Shown: in pieces, positions 1 to 9,739 of the stretch
Position numbering within the stretch: the stretch's first letter is position 1
Layout: each line of letters begins with the position of its first letter
NCBI GenBank assembly: GCA_015680685.1
Contig: MNCI01003306.1
Coordinates: 122,908 to 163,563, forward strand
DNA length: 40,656 nucleotides
Direction: 5' to 3'
Source of the DNA: Gnetum montanum
Lineage: Eukaryota > Streptophyta > Gnetopsida > Gnetales > Gnetaceae
Notes under the pieces: generated by a model
Database searches by the model: none
What the model saw: only the letters and a program-made list of their open reading frames with translations
Told to the model about the DNA's origin: nothing
Position numbers and translations under genes: made by a program

Positions 1-3000
1 GGATTTGCATTTCTTGGGCACACCGATTACATGGAAGAGATGCTGAACATTCTTCCATGTCATCACCCTCTGAGTCACTGTATGTGATGCATGGAACTTT
101 CTTCTTCTCAATCTTTCCATAAATGTTTATCTTAGATATCTACAAGGAAAGATTGTGGATCCCTAAGTACGCATCTACTGTACTCAGCCATGGCCTTCCC
201 ATTATAATTGGGAAGCCCCCTTTGTTGTTGTTAACTTCAATCACCAGGAAGTCAGCTAGGTAAGACCAACCACACAGAGTGGTAATGATGTCCTCTGTAA
301 ATCCCAAGGGAATGGTGATGGACTGGTCAACCAGCTCAAGTTGAATGTTGCTCTTCTTAAGTTGGGGTAGGTTCTAGGCTTGATGCATTTCTCTTGAGAT
401 TAAGTTGACTCTAGAACTTGAGTCAAGAAGAGCCTTATGTGGTGTGTTCCCGATGATTTGTAAATAGATTAAGGGGCTCCTAGGGTCAGATAGTTTCCTG
501 GGAAGGTGTCCTACCTTGATCCAGTTAGTTACGATATGGGTTAACATAATCGTATGTGTACAACTTTGTTGGACTGAAGGGTGCTTTGAAGTGTTAGATG
601 GTGGAGGCATGGTTGTGAACTCAATCACTTGTTGTAGCGAGAGTTTGTCTGGGCTTCTGGTTTTGAAGAATGGTCTTCTCTTTTTACAATTGCCAGAACC
701 AGCAGCAAGTTGAATATTTATAGTTCTCGCAGCGTTACGTTGCTGCGGTTGAGTGGGGAGTTCCCCTTGCATTATTGGAATAGGAGATATGGGAACTACA
801 GCTGGAAGAGGTGCGGATGGAGTTGGAGGATGGTAGGTATGTGGGGTGCCTCCCGAAGGAGAAGGAGTTCTCCTAAAGTACTCCCAAACTTGGTAGTGAC
901 GTTGGGGAGTTGTGTGACCCATGGAGTCACTTAGAGAAACCAACTATTGCACATAATAGCCATAAGGATCAGGTTGCCGGTAAGGGTATTGTTGTGTTGG
1001 CGGTGGCATCCCCCATGACTGTGAATGTTGCCACTACTAATGTTATCTGATGGGTTGTGGTGGAGTTCCACTTGGATAGTACATTAGTGGTTGGTGGAAC
1101 TGCCTTGGGTTACCTTGTAGATAAGTTAACCTTCGAGGTGTTTGCCATTGGTTAAGTCTTGGGTTAAGTGCATACACCCCAGACTCTTGTAAATGTGAGA
1201 TAATTAGACAACATCCCTTAGGATGGTCATAATGACAGATCTCACATCCACTGTCATCATCTATGTTAGAATCCACAACTTCATTAGAGATAGTAATTTT
1301 CCCCTTACCCTTGTTATGTGCAGGGCCTGAATCTCTTTGGTTTGTCTTACCTTTGTCACTACTTCATTCCTCCTTAGACTCTTCTACGATTTTCAAGACT
1401 GTTTCAAGTCTAGAGTCTAAGGAATCTCACAACTGATCTACCTTAGCTGATACTTTGGTTGTTAATTTTTGAATCGGCAAGGTTTTTCAGCTCACCAACT
1501 CTTCGAGTGGTGACTCATCCTCCTCATCACAAAATTTCACTCCCTTCTTCCAAAGGGAGGGATCACAGTTGTATTCTTCCACACTCTCTCTTTTTCGTAG
1601 CTCACCTTCTTCTTTTGCTACTTATTTCAATAAGCTATGTACTTCATGGGCTCTAAGTTGTGATAGTGTCCCTTGGGCATAAGTCCCAAGGGTTCTCCTT
1701 GTCTCATGCCTTAACCCATCCACGATGTGACGAAGTTGATCCCGTTGAGTGTATCCATGGCCTGGGCAACGATGTAACAATGTGTAGTAGTGGGCCATGG
1801 TAGCATCCAAGGGTTCATGAGTACCTTGCTTCCAGCCTTGGATCTGCTTACGTAAATTGGACACTCTAGAGTACGTTTGATACTTATCGTTGAAGAGTTC
1901 TAACATCATACTCCACCTCTTGATGGCTTCCGATTCTAAGGACCGGTACCAACTCTTTGCTTCTTTGATGAGTGTCCTAGAAAACAAATTAAGTTTTTGC
2001 CACTCATTCTCTATCTTTTGCAAGGCACAGGCATCATGGAACACCTATAAATGATGTTGTGGATCTAAGTTGTATCCCCCTTCAAAGCGTGGGATGGTAT
2101 TCATATCTAAGTGTTTGATCTAACTATCTTTTAAATGCCTTGTTGGGATTCTCATCGTCTCCATTATGTCAAGCATACTTCGGGTGGCCAGTAGGGGTTC
2201 GTCATGATCATCTCTTTCATGATGCCTGTGACGTCTTCGTTGTTCCCTACTTTCCCTTCGTTCTTGCCCTTGTCCTCTCTCTTGACTCTCTCATCAGGGT
2301 CTCTCATTTTATCTACCCTTATCCTCACCGTTATGTTCATGATGGTTGTGCCCAAATGTGGAAGGAGAGGGTGAGTGATGAGACGAAGGAGAAGAAGAAG
2401 GGGAACCATCACCATGATGATGCTTCTTACCTTCTCTTCGATTGCTGTGGCCCCGATTGTGGTGACGATCTAAGTGCCCGTCCTTTTCATATGTTGTGCT
2501 CCCTCTGTGAATAGCTGGTGTTCATGGGGATCAGAAATAGTGTTATGTATCATTGATTGTAAGTTCTGATACCCCATCTCCTCACTATCATTAGGAGGGG
2601 GAACATCTTTGGATAGGGAACCTGTTATAATGAGTCCATCATCTCCTATTTCACTAAGGATGTGCGGACCTTTTCCCTTCAACAGTGTATGTTGGCTCTC
2701 CTACCTTGAGTCCCTCATACATTGTAAAGTTGTGGGATGATAATCCCTCATGTCAAAATCTTCCGCAATGTATTTAGAGTATAACTCAATCATGCCAATC
2801 TATGCTAAAGCACGGAGAAGCATGTTAGGGACAGCTCGATCTGGAGGTAACACGATGTTACCTTGCAAATCTCTCCAGCACAGCTGTTCATCTTGATAGA
2901 GGATAAAAGTAAAATTAGGTATATACTCATTAGGATGAGTATATTCCACCCTATATTGTTGAGGCACTAGCTAATTTAGGTTATGTGTCTTTGATTTTCG

Positions 3001-3060
3001 ACTGTTCTTTATATTACCCCTAGGTGGTGTATTGCTCTTGTGAGAAGAAGAAGAAGACAT
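1..3060 (-). pseudogene. gag-pro: E1 gag-protease polyprotein remnant
   Basis: The start is the ATG at 3060, followed by a run of serines (MSSSSSH), as in E3, E4 and E6. The N-terminal domain contains PNEYIPNFTFILYQDEQLCW. A His/Ser/Arg-rich low-complexity linker follows (about 2200-2450), then the retrotransposon gag core at 1622-2044 (FHDACALQKIENEWQKL, AKSWYRSLE, LRKQIQGWKQG). A C-E-I-C-H-Y-D-H-P-K-G-C-C knuckle lies at about 1205-1240. A Pro/Gln-rich stretch leads to the aspartic protease, with the active-site region ALLDSSSRVNLISREM at about 385-440. An in-frame TAG (374-376) sits inside the protease; the same frame continues beyond it (NLPQLKKSN...) to the left edge. Several other stops and frame changes are present. 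This would encode capsid/nucleocapsid and the processing protease of a cytoplasmic virus-like particle, but the copy is dead. Confidence 0.88.
374..376 (-). other. E1 stop codon (TAG) inside protease, shared by all copies
   Basis: The codon after MHQA is TAG, and the frame stays open on both sides (ISREMHQA, stop, NLPQLKKSNIQLEL). The same codon position is a stop in E2 (TGA), E3 (TAG), E4 (TAA) and E6 (TAG). See the findings. Confidence 0.9.
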
Positions 3061-3185
3061 TATGTCTTATCGGTATGCTAATTGACCGTTATACAAATTT
3101 TTTCCTTTTGATTAACCCGAAGGTTCGTTAAGCTCACAATGATGTGAGTGATATCCTTATGTTCTATTCAGTGCACAAACACTTA

Positions 3186-3204
3186 GTCCCTGGCAATGGT
3201 GCCA
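3186..3204 (-). other. E1 primer binding site, tRNA-Asp type
   Basis: The sense strand reads TGGCACCATTGCCAGGGAC, one base inside the LTR end. It matches the complement of the plant tRNA-Asp 3' end (TGGCGCCGTTGCCGGGGA) apart from G-to-A decay. Confidence 0.85.
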
Positions 3205-3205
3205 A

Positions 3206-4030
3206 TGATGAGTGGTGAGATACCCCTACACTCAACCATACGAATACAAGCGTAGCACGCATGATCTAGTCAAACTCCACAGACTAAGTGCCTACACACC
3301 TTATCGAACACTTAGGGTTAATCATTCATTGTCTTCCCAGACCTGTAGCTTTCATGGTGTATGGTTAAGTAAGTCTGAGGTTTATGATTTTTATAGTCTT
3401 TTATGTTTTATGTCTTCTATGCTAACAGGGTGAAGGGTTGAGAAACTAACTAACTCTAACTAATGAACTAAGTCTAAATTAACCTAGCGTCAGCATCCAT
3501 TCCCACTTACCGTACACACCCTGAACCGATGTAACCGTGGCTACCAAACACTAATCGTTGCTAGGATCACCACGTGTAATGCACATGCTTGAAGTGATCG
3601 TACTGAGGCACTTAACTAGGAGGAAAGGATTGAGAGAATCTAATCTAGCCTAAGTGCGATGAGCATCCATTCCTTGATTATCCGTATACATCTTTAAATG
3701 CTCGTAATCAAGTCGTACTCATTTCGCGTTACTAGGAGATAAGGGTGAGAGAGAAAGTAATAAATAACAAGTAATAAATAATAATAAATAAAATCCTATT
3801 CCATGTGCTGCAAGGTTTATCCAGAAAGCTCATCTTTGTTGCCATACACAAACTTGTGTTCAGGTACAATGTTTGCTCGAATAAAGATCCGTTCACTTTA
3901 GGACTCCTACTGTGGTCACATGGAAAATAATCTATCTCTGGAGCGATCAATCTACCAGAGTTTCCCTATTGTCTAGCCTAGGATGAGGAAACAAGGGAGA
4001 GCCACCTCTTATTTATAGATATGATAGCAC
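3206..4030 (-). repeat. E1 5' LTR, truncated in U3
   Basis: The PBS-side edge is the inverted form of ...CTCATCA. A TATA box (ATCTATAAAT) lies at 4011-4020 on the minus strand. The sequence aligns with the E7 LTR from end to TATA box, then diverges, so U3 upstream of TATA is missing. It contains two copies of the tandem stem repeat described under E7: CCACTT at 3503-3508 with AAGTGA at 3592-3597, and CTTGATTA at 3673-3680 with TAATCAAG at 3705-3712, the latter a perfect 8-bp stem. Confidence 0.88.
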
Positions 4031-4039
4031 ACCTTGCCT

Positions 4040-5270
4040 ATATTGCATGGGGATGAATTCACTAGAGATGAGGTGGTTAATCAAAAAACCTTGCCATTTG
4101 TGAAATTGCAATTAGAAATTATGGCTAAGGTCAACCAATTATGGGACTCCATGGACAATAGGTTTGAAGCTATTCTAAAAATTACTAAAGAGTCCAAGGA
4201 GCAAGGTGGTGAGTGAGAGTGTCAGAGACGTAAGGAAGCTAAATGTGCCAAATCTAAGGGTAAAGGTAAGATAGTTGTGATAGAGATGGCTATGGATAGT
4301 GATTCAGATGATGATGGTGGGTGTTATATCTGCTAGTATGAACATCGTAAGAGATGTTGTCTAGTTGTATCACACTTGCAAGAATCTGGGATGTATGTCT
4401 TGCATCCACGACTTGCACAAAGGAAAATTCCCAAAATATTTCCTTATCCAGAAGGCAATCCTCAGTAGTTCCACCAACAACAATAATACTATCCAAGTGG
4501 AACTCCTCCAAAACCTTACAAAGCATACCAGCAATGGCAACAAGCACAATCATGGGCATTACCACCTCCAAGATAGCAATACCCTTATGAGCACCTAGAT
4601 CCCTACGGTTACTATGTTCATCAACCTTCATCTCCAAGGGACTCCTTTGGTCGTATTGCTGCTTACCAATGTCACCACCACCCTCCTAAAACATACCAAT
4701 CACCATATCCAAGGAGGAATACCACCTACTACCCTCATGCACCTCTTGTTCTTGCACCTACTCCATCACCATATCTAAGGAGGAATACTACCTACTCCAT
4801 CCATGTAGGGTGAATTGCTTGCACAACCACAGTAAAGGAACACTACAAAGGCAATTAACCTGCAATAGGTTAACCCATCTAGTGGGTCGAAATCATGAAC
4901 AAAGAAAAGATCCTTCTTCCAACCTCATAGTCCACCAAAGCCCTCAAACACATTGGTGGTTGGTAACCCTGCTGCTCCAACTTCCTCTATTTCCTCTCTA
5001 TCTGAGTCCCCTTCAAATCAAAATCCCTCTTGAATTTATACTATAATGTTAACACATGTTGTATCTGATTGGATTTGAGCTAGTAACCTACCTAGAAAAT
5101 TAGCTAATCCTAGGAGTCCCCTAGTTTACTTGCAAATTGGTTGGAATGAACCTTGTGAAGCTCTTTTGGACTTTAGTTCCAGTGTTAATTTGATCTCACA
5201 TGAGATGTACATAGTGTGAAACCTTCCTTCTTTGAAGAAGAGCAACATTCAATTAGAACTAGTGAACCAG
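4040..5270 (+). pseudogene. gag-pro: E2 gag C-terminus and protease remnant
   Basis: The opening segment (KTLPFVKLQLEIMAKVNQLW, then DNRFEAILKI at about 4085-4190) matches the gag C-terminal helix of E6 and E1. A decayed knuckle follows (CYIC, stop, YEHRKRCC, about 4320-4360), then a Tyr/Pro/Gln-rich region containing two near-identical PYPRRNTTYYP-like units (about 4700-4800). The protease active-site region ALLDFSSSVNLISHEMY lies at about 5158-5210, followed at 5217-5219 by TGA at the shared stop position. Homology stops shortly after (about 5270), where pol has been deleted. Many stops and frameshifts make it non-coding now. Confidence 0.82.
5217..5219 (+). other. E2 stop codon (TGA) inside protease, shared position
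   Basis: ISHEMYIV is followed by TGA and then NLPSLKKSNIQLEL in the same frame. This is the codon that is TAG in E1, E3 and E6 and TAA in E4. Confidence 0.85.
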
Positions 5271-6169
5271 TGATATCGCAGCCCATGCAATATTGTGTCC
5301 CATCAACCATTAATCATGCTTGGTGCCTATGTTCTTCTTATGATGAGGGCATGTAAGTGCATCACAAGTTAAAGTCTACTTTTGAGAGGATCCACTTCCA
5401 TTCCCTTTGGCCTCCCTCAAGTTAAAATTCCTATTCATTGGCGAGTTGCATAATCAATCTCATCTGATTACATTCAAACATCTAGATTCACTTAACTTTG
5501 GCATGTCAAATTTATTCCAACATACGCAAACTCCTTTTCCAAGCCAACAGTATACTCTTCCATTCTATTGTAATCATTCTATGTTTTTCTACCTTTCATT
5601 AGCCTCTTATTTCATCCCCAAACTGATCCAAAATTTCTCATTTTCCAAATGCAAAAGTTGGTTGTGAACAACTATGTTGACATAGCCCCATCAATGTGGT
5701 GGGATGAGTGAACACAACCCCGTTTATGCATTCCTGTCAACATGTCATAAAAATAGTATAAATATGCATGATACTTAGCCATTTTTGCATCTATTTTCTA
5801 AGAAGAAGGAGGTGTTTTTACCATTTTCAAAGCCCACAAACGTTCAAAGAACCATAGCTTTGGAACCACTAACCTGATTTAGCTCATTTTTCGATTCTTA
5901 TGCTATTGGAGGTAAGCTCTACATCATGGGGGACATAAACCTTTGGTTTCTGGTAGAAAATTTTTCAAAATTTTTCTAGCTTTCCATGGTTAACTTATTA
6001 AAATAATATTAAAATCAACTACCATAAAGGGTTAAAATCATCACATAAACTATGATAGCTAAAAAATAAAATAATATTAAAGTAATCCAACTAGCCAAGA
6101 TCTCAAACAAGCCTAAACATAACCTAGTCTAATGAGAAGGAAATCATAATAACTAAGGGTTATGCACTA
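5271..6169 (+). other. E2 spacer after the pol deletion, with internal TATA-like module
   Basis: No coding domain is recognised in 5271-5690; an 86-codon open stretch at 5407-5667 resembles nothing I know. From about 5690 the sequence is recognisably related to the E3 spacer in inverse orientation (E3 about 13000-13080). Both have a CCCCATCAATGT motif followed within about 70 nt by a TATA-like box (AGTATAAAT at 5755-5763 here). Downstream of it both copies carry similar A/T-rich sequence, then the 3' extra ORF. Confidence 0.5.
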
Positions 6170-7290
6170 AAAAGCTAATCATGGGTTATGTTTATGATCA
6201 CACATGGTACCAAAATGAGGATTGTAGGTGGGAGGGCCTTCATAGCCTATGAAAAAGTGACCAAGAAGAGGAAGGGGCTAGTAGTAGTAGCCACAAAACC
6301 CCAAGAACAAGCACTTAAGAAAACCTATGCAATAAGACTCCTTCAAGAGGAGTCAAAAGTGGAATCTGTTCACCAGATTCCCATAGGGAAAATTGAGTAG
6401 TCAAGGTAAGATGAGGCTTTTAGGCGAAGGCCTAGCTTGGAGGTCACTTTAACATAGGCCTTCTTGGAGAGAATTAGGACTAAGGAGGTCCATTGTTCTA
6501 TTTTCTAAGAGTTGAACTATGGATCCTTCTTGGAGCTAGCAGATGAAAAGATCTATATGCAATTGTAGGGGTCTCCCATGTGGCCCACTCTTTCCAACCA
6601 TGGAGAATGATACATGGGGGAGACCTACTTATTTTGAAACAATCGCTAAAGAGATGCATTGGTGAAAATCAAGGACATCACCATTTCCTACTTAGTTGAG
6701 GCCCTTGGATTACCAAATAGTGGTACTAAATTGGCTGAAATTTCAACACAAGAAAATCTTGAAGTTAAGAAAAAATTGGATCCAATGATGCTATGGAGTA
6801 GACCACAAGGAGTACGATGCCCTCACAAAGGTGGATTGGACAATAGAGAGGCCAAGGTTAGAGTTAGAAAACTAGGTGGCCAGTTTCTATCTCCTCTATG
6901 AGGTGAAATTTAATCTCCACAAAGAGATAAAGAAAAAGTTGAAAACAATGAACGTGGAGCTTGAAGTTCTCAGAAGAAAATTCATTGATTAACAATTTGT
7001 TGCTAAGAACATGGGCAAGAGAATGAATAATTACTAGAAGCTATAAAACCTTGTAAAGATGTTCAACATCAAATGCAAAATCTTCCCAACCTAGTTTGTC
7101 AACACAAAGGACTATTTTCTTCTATGTAGTGCTAATGGAATGTCCCAACACTAGTCCACATTTCTGAAGCTACATGGATTGTGTATGACTCACATGAAAA
7201 AAAGGAAAAAATGAAAGCACTTCTAGATGCTTTCAAGTTTCTAGCAAAAGTAATGATAATAGTTGGGCACACTCAACCTTCACTAGTAAT
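6170..7290 (+). pseudogene. E2 3' extra ORF (plant transposon protein-like plus coiled coil), decayed
   Basis: The extra ORF lies between pol and the 3' LTR in the element's sense direction. Open pieces at 6188-6400 and 6659-6901 match the E3 copy: GTKMRIVGGRAF and VESVHQIPIGKIE at the N-terminus, MWPT...WYMGETYLF-like around 6580-6640 (with stops), then VKIKDITISYLVEALGLP. The downstream part (about 6890-7250) has KEIKKKLKTMNVELEVLRRK and KMFNIKCKIFP, a heptad-rich segment matching the better preserved E5 copy at 32182-32583. The LPFPCLI motif seen in E3 and E5 is not recognisable here. Function is unknown. The position is that of the env-like ORF of Athila elements, but I see no signal peptide or membrane anchor. 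Confidence 0.7.
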
Positions 7291-7391
7291 GAGATAAGAT
7301 TAGAGGTCATTAGCACAATAGGAGCCTCCATTAGCATCACAATTCACCATGTCTTTGACAATCCTATAAGTGTCTACTATAATTTTTGTAA

Positions 7392-7419
7392 AGTGTCCAA
7401 CATTTTTGTAATGGACACT
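7392..7419 (+). promoter_or_regulatory. E2 conserved 3' hairpin
   Basis: AGTGTCCA (7392-7399) pairs perfectly with TGGACACT (7412-7419) across a 12-nt loop, followed by AATTTTTGTAATC. It lies 155 nt before the 3' LTR. The same structure with different stem bases occurs in E3, E5 and E7. Confidence 0.7.
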
Positions 7420-7563
7420 AATTTTTGTAATCTCCTACAATCTAGCACTCGGAGTTAGTTAAGAGTCCATGAACCTATCTTACAATTAATAAGTTTCATA
7501 CCTTCCAATTTTATAAAAAACTCAATCTTAATTTTTTCTACTTGAAAATGAGTTTTCAATCAG

Positions 7564-7574
7564 TCAAGTGGGTA
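7564..7574 (+). other. E2 polypurine tract
   Basis: The sequence TCAAGTGGGTA immediately precedes the LTR start TGATGA. It is the decayed equivalent of CATGGGGGTA in E7. It would prime plus-strand DNA synthesis. Confidence 0.7.
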
Positions 7575-8483
7575 TGATGAAACATCAATAAGATAGGTTG
7601 CATCAATGCATCCCTATTGATGCAGCTTGGTCAACGTATCCCTATTAATGCATGGTGGGATGCATTGACATAGATACATCAATGCTGATGTAGTTAGTGC
7701 CTATATAAATGCATGCATCCCTTGCATTTATGGCACATTTTAGTCATAATCTTAATTGAACTCTTACAATTTCTTTTTCCTAGAGTTAGAATATTTTTCC
7801 TCTATGTGCTCATAGTATGGATCTAAGAGATTATATGGAGTTTTATTTGAATGCCCATGTACCTAAACACATTGGCATAATGGCAATAAAATTGAGATTT
7901 CCTATATCCATTATAGCTCTTAGACTAGCTTTACTTTATGTTTATGCACTTTACTTTATTTACATTTTGTATTATTGCCTATAATTAAGTAATTAATATT
8001 ATTAATGTTATTAATCATAAGCACATGAGTATGACCACTTCAAGCATAATGTGCTAATGCTTGGTAATCCAAGAAATGGATATTTTGTGTGCTTAGTAAT
8101 AGCCACTTGGTGAAGTAGTAGTATTGACACTAGTTTAGGATGTGTATGACAAGTGGAAATGGTTACTCCACGTTAAGATAGTTACTAAATTAGTTGATTA
8201 GTTAGATAATTAATTGTGAAACCTTCATTCACTCATCTAGCCATTAGGATAAAAATATCATAAAATAATTAGAAAAATATACCTCATATGTCTTAACCAC
8301 ACTTAACCATACATAATGATAACACATGAGTGTGAGTTAGGAAAATAATGACATTGCAACCACATGATTCACTATTTAGGAATATCGACCACTTGGATAA
8401 CTAAGTCTATAGAGTTTGACTGGATCACTAGTGAATGCTTGTGATTTGTATGGTTGGGCATAGGGGATACGTGTGACTCATCA
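7575..8483 (+). repeat. E2 3' LTR
   Basis: The LTR runs from TGATGAAAC to CTCATCA (909 bp). The TATA box CTATATAAAT lies at 7701-7710. U3 upstream of it is built from repeated ATGCATCCCTATTGATGCA-like units (7598-7690). The leader carries both conserved stems: CCACTT (8035-8040) with AAGTGG (8151-8156), and CACACT (8298-8303) with AGTGTG (8329-8334). Confidence 0.85.
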
Positions 8484-8643
8484 CTTGCTATGTAACATGC
8501 TTGTATTTCAAACCTAGGATCTTATTTTTGGTATTTATTTTATTATACTTAGTACTTAAGTATAAGGGCGTATTTTATAATATAACACAATCTAATATTA
8601 TAGTATCACTAGTGGTATATGCTAGTGTATTTTAATGTATATC
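8484..8643. other. Spacer between E2 and E3
   Basis: This is AT-rich DNA between two LTR ends that belong to different elements. No ORF or repeat is recognised. It is probably remaining pre-insertion DNA or an older element. Confidence 0.5.
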
Positions 8644-9479
8644 TGATGAGCGGTGGAGGTACCCTTACACTCAACCATACGTATCACAAAGTGTTCATGC
8701 ACAATTCAATTAAATTCTATGGAATCTCTAGTTTTCGGTGCACTAGTCTTCTAGGTTGTGAACCTTGCCCTAAGGTCATTCATTGTCTTCCCAATTACAC
8801 TTGTGATGCACATGGTATGATTAAGTGTAATCGAGGTATATGATTTTTATTGTTTTATGTTTTATGTTCTTTGGTGCTTAAAGAGAGAAATGAAGTAATT
8901 TAATAACTAATTTAATGTAACTAACTAACTGGTCTCTAGATAGTCCTAACATAAGTATCCAGTCCCACTTTCTATACACTTCTTGAACCCACGTATTCAC
9001 TACTGAGTTACCAAGTGCTATGCTACTGGGTGTACCAAGCAATAATGTTGTTGGGATTACCAAGCGAATATGTGCCATGCTCAAAGCAGTTGTACTTATC
9101 TATTTAATCTATCTAGCTTATCTCACTTAATTAGCTTAATCTAGAAAACACTAAATAAATAACTAAAAGCATTAGATGCATGAGTAAATATCTAAACTAT
9201 CTAGAATGCTACAAGGTTTATCAAGAAGCTCATATTTATTACCATACACACTATCATGCTTAGGTACAACACTGCTTGAATAAATATCCATACACTCAAT
9301 GAATCCTACTGTAGACATGACTAGAAGCTTGTATTTATAGTTTTTGCTCTAGGGCTTTGTCAATAGAGCCCATCAACATAGCAAATGCTATATCAACATG
9401 GCCCCATCGATAGGGTAACACCATGTACATGGGGCCTTGTCAACGAGGTCACATCAACATGAAACTTTGACGCTCATCA
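8644..9479 (-). repeat. E3 3' LTR
   Basis: An 836-bp LTR with ends TGATGAG and CTCATCA. On the minus strand the TATA box CTATAAATAC is at 9331-9340. U3 (9341-9479) is a string of CATCAACATGGCCCC/GTCAACGAGGTC-like units plus a perfect 12-bp palindrome CCATGTACATGG at 9421-9432. The leader hairpin ATTACACTT (8794-8802) with AAGTGTAAT (8823-8831) is perfect. Confidence 0.92.
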
Positions 9480-9492
9480 TACCTCCACCAGT
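9480..9492 (-). other. E3 polypurine tract
   Basis: The sense strand reads TCACTGGTGGAGGTA directly before TGATGAG of the LTR. It is in the same place as the PPTs of E2, E5 and E7, with one or two pyrimidine interruptions. Confidence 0.65.
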
Positions 9493-9623
9493 GAATGAAA
9501 ACTCATCCTCAAGTTCTTTTACAAAATTGGAGAGATATGGGATTATTGACTAACTCTTAACAAAATGACTAACTTGAAAAAACTAAGTGCCTGAGTGTAC
9601 AAATCAATAGATTACAAAAAATT

Positions 9624-9654
9624 ATGGTGTTCACGACACAAAAATGAACACCAT
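9624..9654 (-). promoter_or_regulatory. E3 conserved 3' hairpin
   Basis: This is a perfect 10-bp inverted repeat, ATGGTGTTCA (9624-9633) and TGAACACCAT (9645-9654), with an 11-nt loop. On the sense strand it is followed by AATTTTTTGTAATC and lies 144 nt before the 3' LTR. Confidence 0.75.
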
Positions 9655-9739
9655 GACATGACTACAAAAACTTGGATAGCATATCCTTTGATGATGTGAA
9701 GATGGAAGTGAAGATCAGACAGTCCTAGGTGGTGGTGGC

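Larger units (their letters stand above)
1..4030 (-). mobile_element. E1: Ty3/Gypsy (Athila/Tat-like) LTR retrotransposon, 5' part
   Basis: Minus-strand element. Read in its own direction it has a 5' LTR (truncated at its U3 end near 4030), a tRNA-Asp-type PBS at 3186-3204, a gag start at 3060, gag, and protease running off the left edge. RT, RNase H, IN and the 3' LTR would lie outside the window. Its LTR is closest to that of E7. Compared with E7 it has lost many CpGs to TpG or CpA, so it looks older. At about 4030 the LTR passes directly into gag sequence of E2 in the opposite orientation, so this is a deletion or recombination junction and not a clean insertion edge. Confidence 0.9.
4036..8483 (+). 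mobile_element. E2: LTR retrotransposon with pol deleted, 3' part
   Basis: Plus-strand element. It begins abruptly inside gag (homology to E6 starts near 4041) and runs through the Pro/Gln-rich gag tail and protease to about 5270. RT, RNase H and IN are absent. It resumes with a spacer holding a TATA-like module, then the 3' extra ORF (about 6170-7290), a hairpin (7392-7419), a PPT and a 3' LTR (7575-8483). The 5' LTR and first part of gag are missing, lost at the junction with E1. Confidence 0.85.

Noticed and set aside
2140-2514. 124-codon plus-strand open frame
   Set aside because: Antisense of the His/Ser-rich gag linker of E1.
5407-5667. 86-codon plus-strand open frame
   Set aside because: Composition is ordinary for AT-rich DNA, there is no recognisable motif, and it lies in a deletion-scarred spacer.
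8484-8643. Host promoter or gene between E2 and E3
   Set aside because: Only 160 bp of AT-rich DNA between two LTR edges; nothing supports a gene.
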